From: Nocardia sp. SYP-A9097
GTDB lineage: Bacteria; Actinomycetota; Actinomycetes; Mycobacteriales; Mycobacteriaceae
Direction of reading: 5' to 3'
Assembly (NCBI RefSeq): GCF_009649815.1
Contig: NZ_WJIC01000037.1
Location: 1 to 60,549, forward strand
Length of the DNA stretch: 60,549 nt
Part shown: positions 58,869-60,549 of the stretch, piece after piece
Numbering within the stretch: the stretch's first letter is position 1
Layout: each line of letters starts with the position of its first letter
Made by a program: the position numbers and the translations under genes
Notes under the pieces: model-generated
Database searches by the model: none
The model's input: the letters and a program-made list of their open reading frames with translations, nothing else
What the model was told of the DNA's origin: nothing

Positions 58869-59770
58869 TCCGCGTGCTCCTTCGCGATACGACACACCAG
58901 GTCCCCGGTGGCATCTTCACTCAACGCTACCTGCTCGAGATGGGCGATCGCCCGCCGATGTCGGTTGATCACATCGCTCTGTTCGAGATAAAGCGCGCCC
59001 TCGTAGCCGTCCACATAGACGACCGGTGGTTCGACCAATCGACTTGCCAGCGGTGGGAATTCGAGTAGCGCGAACGAACGCGCCACGAGTCCGAGCGGTG
59101 CGGGCGCGCTGAACGGCACGACGCGAATCGTGACATTGCCGCGCTCGGATGCGGCGATGAGGTGTCGCAACTGATCGGCCATCACAGCAGGGCCGCCGGG
59201 CTGGTGGCGCAGAACCGCTTCCGACAGAAGGGCTTTCATTCGGAATCGGTCCTTGTCGAGTGCGACCTGTCTGCGTGCGGCCAATTCGAGTCGGCGTTCG
59301 ACGTCGACTGCAGACAGATCCGGATCTGCGGCGATTGTCAGGGACCGGCGATATCCCGAGGTCTGCAGCAAGCCGGGTACCAGCGAAAGCTGGTGTGTCG
59401 TAAGCTGATCCGCAGCTGTCTCCAGATCCAGGTAGTGATCGAAGTGTGCGGCGAACTGGTCACTGTAGGACCGCCACCACCCCTTCGTCGTGCCTTGCAT
59501 CTTGGCCGCCTGGTCCTGCTGCTTGACCTCCCCCCACAGAGCGAGAATTTCGTCCCGTTCCTTGTTTGCCGGGGTGATTCCGTAAAAGTCCAGTAGATCT
59601 CTAATTTGAGACGTCGATATTTTAATCTTTCGACCATCTTCCATGCGGCCCACGCTCTGTGGCGAAATCTCAATGTGCAGACCGGCCACCAACTGGCCCT
59701 TGCCTGCCCGAATTCGATGTTCGCGAAGAGTCCGGCCCAGTGCTCTGCGGGGAAGTGATGATCCGGCCAT
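58865..59770 (-). CDS. XRE/DUF5753 transcriptional regulator
   Basis: 301 residues from ATG 59770; the longer form to 59818 is possible. Helix-turn-helix LGRTLREHRIRAGKGQLVAGLHIEISPQSVGRMEDGRK, then DUF5753 from about residue 90: GWWRSYSDQFAAHFDHYLDLETAADQLTTHQLSLVPGLLQTSGY...EFPPLASRLVEPPVVYVDGYEGALYLEQ. Intact, unlike the copy at 23605. Coupled to DUF397. AT-rich sequence upstream probably holds the promoter. Confidence 0.9.
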   Translation of the reverse strand: MAGSSLPRRALGRTLREHRIRAGKGQLVAGLHIEISPQSVGRMEDGRKIKISTSQIRDLLDFYGITPANKERDEILALWGEVKQQDQAAKMQGTTKGWWRSYSDQFAAHFDHYLDLETAADQLTTHQLSLVPGLLQTSGYRRSLTIAADPDLSAVDVERRLELAARRQVALDKDRFRMKALLSEAVLRHQPGGPAVMADQLRHLIAASERGNVTIRVVPFSAPAPLGLVARSFALLEFPPLASRLVEPPVVYVDGYEGALYLEQSDVINRHRRAIAHLEQVALSEDATGDLVCRIAKEHAE

Positions 59771-59930
59771 TTCCTTAGCCTCACTATCCGGGAAGCCCCG
59801 TATTGGATTACCCCTCAATGGATTTCCATAAGGATATCTGGAATTGCTCCGCTAGTAGTGCCACTTCGATCAATCTGGGGGCGCGCGCAAGATTCTGATC
59901 CGCATCCTCAATCCTCGGTCGGAGGCTGAA

Positions 59931-60134
59931 ATGTCTTGGGACGCATGGGCTCTACTCTCGATCCTCGCGCTGTGCGGCGCAGTAATCGCGTGGTCATGTT
60001 GGGGGTTCTATCGTGAGCGCGAGCCTCGGGAGTCTCACCCACTCGTACTACCCCTCACCGGCGGCGGACACATCTACATCCCCCGCCCCACCGCCCGCCT
60101 CATCCCTCGCCACCGGATCAGTAGCGTCCGTTGA
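59931..60134 (+). CDS. Small membrane protein
   Basis: 67 residues from ATG 59931, with GGAGG six bases upstream. One helix (ALLSILALCGAVIAWSCWGFY) then a basic Pro-rich tail. No family recognised. Its 3' end overlaps the truncated DUF397 copy on the other strand by 17 bp. Confidence 0.55.
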   Translation: MSWDAWALLSILALCGAVIAWSCWGFYREREPRESHPLVLPLTGGGHIYIPRPTARLIPRHRISSVR

Positions 60135-60279
60135 ACCGACTCAGTGTTCCCAGATCCTTCGAATCCCGCACGCCGACAAGGTAATTGACCGAGCCGACGA
60201 AGGCGATCTCCACGCATTCGGAAGCATTCGTTGATTTGCTGGACTTGAACCATTTCGCCTGGGACAGATCGATATTCAC
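60118..60279 (-). CDS. Truncated second DUF397 copy
   Basis: 53 residues from GTG 60277-60279: VNIDLSQAKWFKSSKSTNASECVEIAFVGSVNYLVGVRDSKDLG, very like the DUF397 protein at 58677, then a divergent end LSRFNGRY and stop. The C-terminal WDSFLAS part is missing. Just upstream, the minus strand reads AKKHAE and TGA, like the AKEHAE end of the XRE protein, with the same GTGA overlap. So this is the 3' end of a second XRE/DUF397 unit whose XRE body is gone. Confidence 0.6.
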   Translation of the reverse strand: MNIDLSQAKWFKSSKSTNASECVEIAFVGSVNYLVGVRDSKDLGTLSRFNGRY

Positions 60280-60315
60280 TCCGCATGCTTCTTCGCGGGT
60301 TGCGGCATAAGGGTC
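60277..60315 (-). pseudogene. C-terminal remnant of a second XRE/DUF5753 gene
   Basis: Only about ten codons ending AKKHAE plus stop remain; no frame continues upstream with DUF5753 features. The adjacent DNA leads to an AT-rich region and the DUF222 start at 60399. Confidence 0.5.
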
Positions 60316-60398
60316 GGGCCGCTTTGGAAATGTGAATAGCTTTGTATCACACTGTATTTAGGCTTTCAAGGTCTGTTTCTCGCGGGTAGAATTGAGGC

Positions 60399-60549
60399 AT
60401 GAATCCAGGGGGAAAGACCAGCATCGTGGACGGCGCGCACGCGCTGCTCACGGCGGTGCGCACCCTGGCTTCCGAATCCCTGTATCCGCTCACCGATGGT
60501 GAATTCGTGGAGATGATGGGTGAGGTCGAGTGTGCGATGCGGCAACTGG
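60399..60549 (+). CDS. DUF222-type protein, N-terminal part (3' end outside window)
   Basis: 50 codons visible from ATG 60399, with GAGG upstream: MNPGGKTSIVDGAHALLTAVRTLASESLYPLTDGEFVEMMGEVECAMRQL. The helical start with LTDGEFVE and E-CAMRQL fits the N-terminus of DUF222/13E12 proteins. The HNH part would lie beyond the window. Confidence 0.65.
   Translation, partial: MNPGGKTSIVDGAHALLTAVRTLASESLYPLTDGEFVEMMGEVECAMRQL

Overview
The window looks like the chromosome of a mycolic-acid actinomycete, most probably Nocardia. It is GC-rich with dense bidirectional coding. It carries a DUF3000 gene, a chlorite-dismutase-type HemQ, the arabinofuranosyltransferase AftC, DUF222/HNH proteins, cutinase-family proteins and XRE-DUF5753/DUF397 pairs. 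Genus is inferred from gene content and order; I ran no search.

Conserved backbone. The order RNase D (1666-2922), DUF3000 (3062-3691), hemE (3766-4833), hemY (7130-8476), hemQ (10270-10965), then msrB (34323-34766), aftC (34806-36104), a secreted hydrolase (36236-37798), a RibD-like reductase (37835-38605) and a ZapE/AFG1 ATPase (38641-39666) matches the Rv2681-Rv2670c block of Mycobacterium tuberculosis. hemE, hemY and hemQ are steps of the coproporphyrin-dependent haem route. LysR, MFS, PLP-enzyme and TetR genes lie between them.

Accessory insertion. About 23 kb separates hemQ from msrB. I see three msrB 3' ends, all on the minus strand: a decayed one just after hemQ (11058-11097), a better one at 24944-25003, and the intact gene at 34323. 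Both remnants are followed by a related hairpin with an 11-nt loop (11098-11130 and 25168-25198). I read this as two tandem integrative elements in the 3' end of msrB. Segment 1 (11.1-24.9 kb) holds an acyl-ACP desaturase, a phosphoribosyltransferase-hydrolase like Rv0571c, broken HSP20, pckG and group-4 hydrogenase remnants, YjdM, SulP, an intact pckG, two Rv0081-like ArsR regulators, a small orphan CRISPR array, an integrase remnant, DUF4254 and a frameshifted XRE/DUF397 pair. Segment 2 (25.0-34.3 kb) holds a tRNA-Met 3'-half remnant, hypothetical genes, a 1188-codon 5'-truncated polymorphic-toxin-like protein with a PD-(D/E)XK-like motif and three long tandem repeats, three ATGA-coupled small genes downstream of it, a truncated ISL3-type transposase and an integrase C-terminal remnant.

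Right-hand part (39.7-51 kb). Secreted tyrosine phosphatase, MpaB-family protein with divergent TetR, an ABC-F ATPase preceded by a possible promoter, six-codon leader ORF and hairpin (attenuator-like), GNAT and MFS genes, a membrane-anchored CoiA-like nuclease-fold protein, an SDR, an oligopeptide-binding lipoprotein and a sigma-4/TnsA-like protein.

Envelope cluster (51.1-58.7 kb). A small two-helix membrane protein, tRNA-Gly(GCC), and a minus-strand operon with frequent ATGA overlaps: secreted Gly/Ala-rich protein, two membrane-anchored paralogues, two MinD/ParA-like P-loop proteins and a cutinase-family protein, plus a divergent lipoprotein. This looks like part of an uncharacterised surface or secretion machine. 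The window ends with an XRE/DUF397 pair, a damaged second copy of it, and the start of a DUF222 protein; a DUF222/HNH protein also occupies the left edge.
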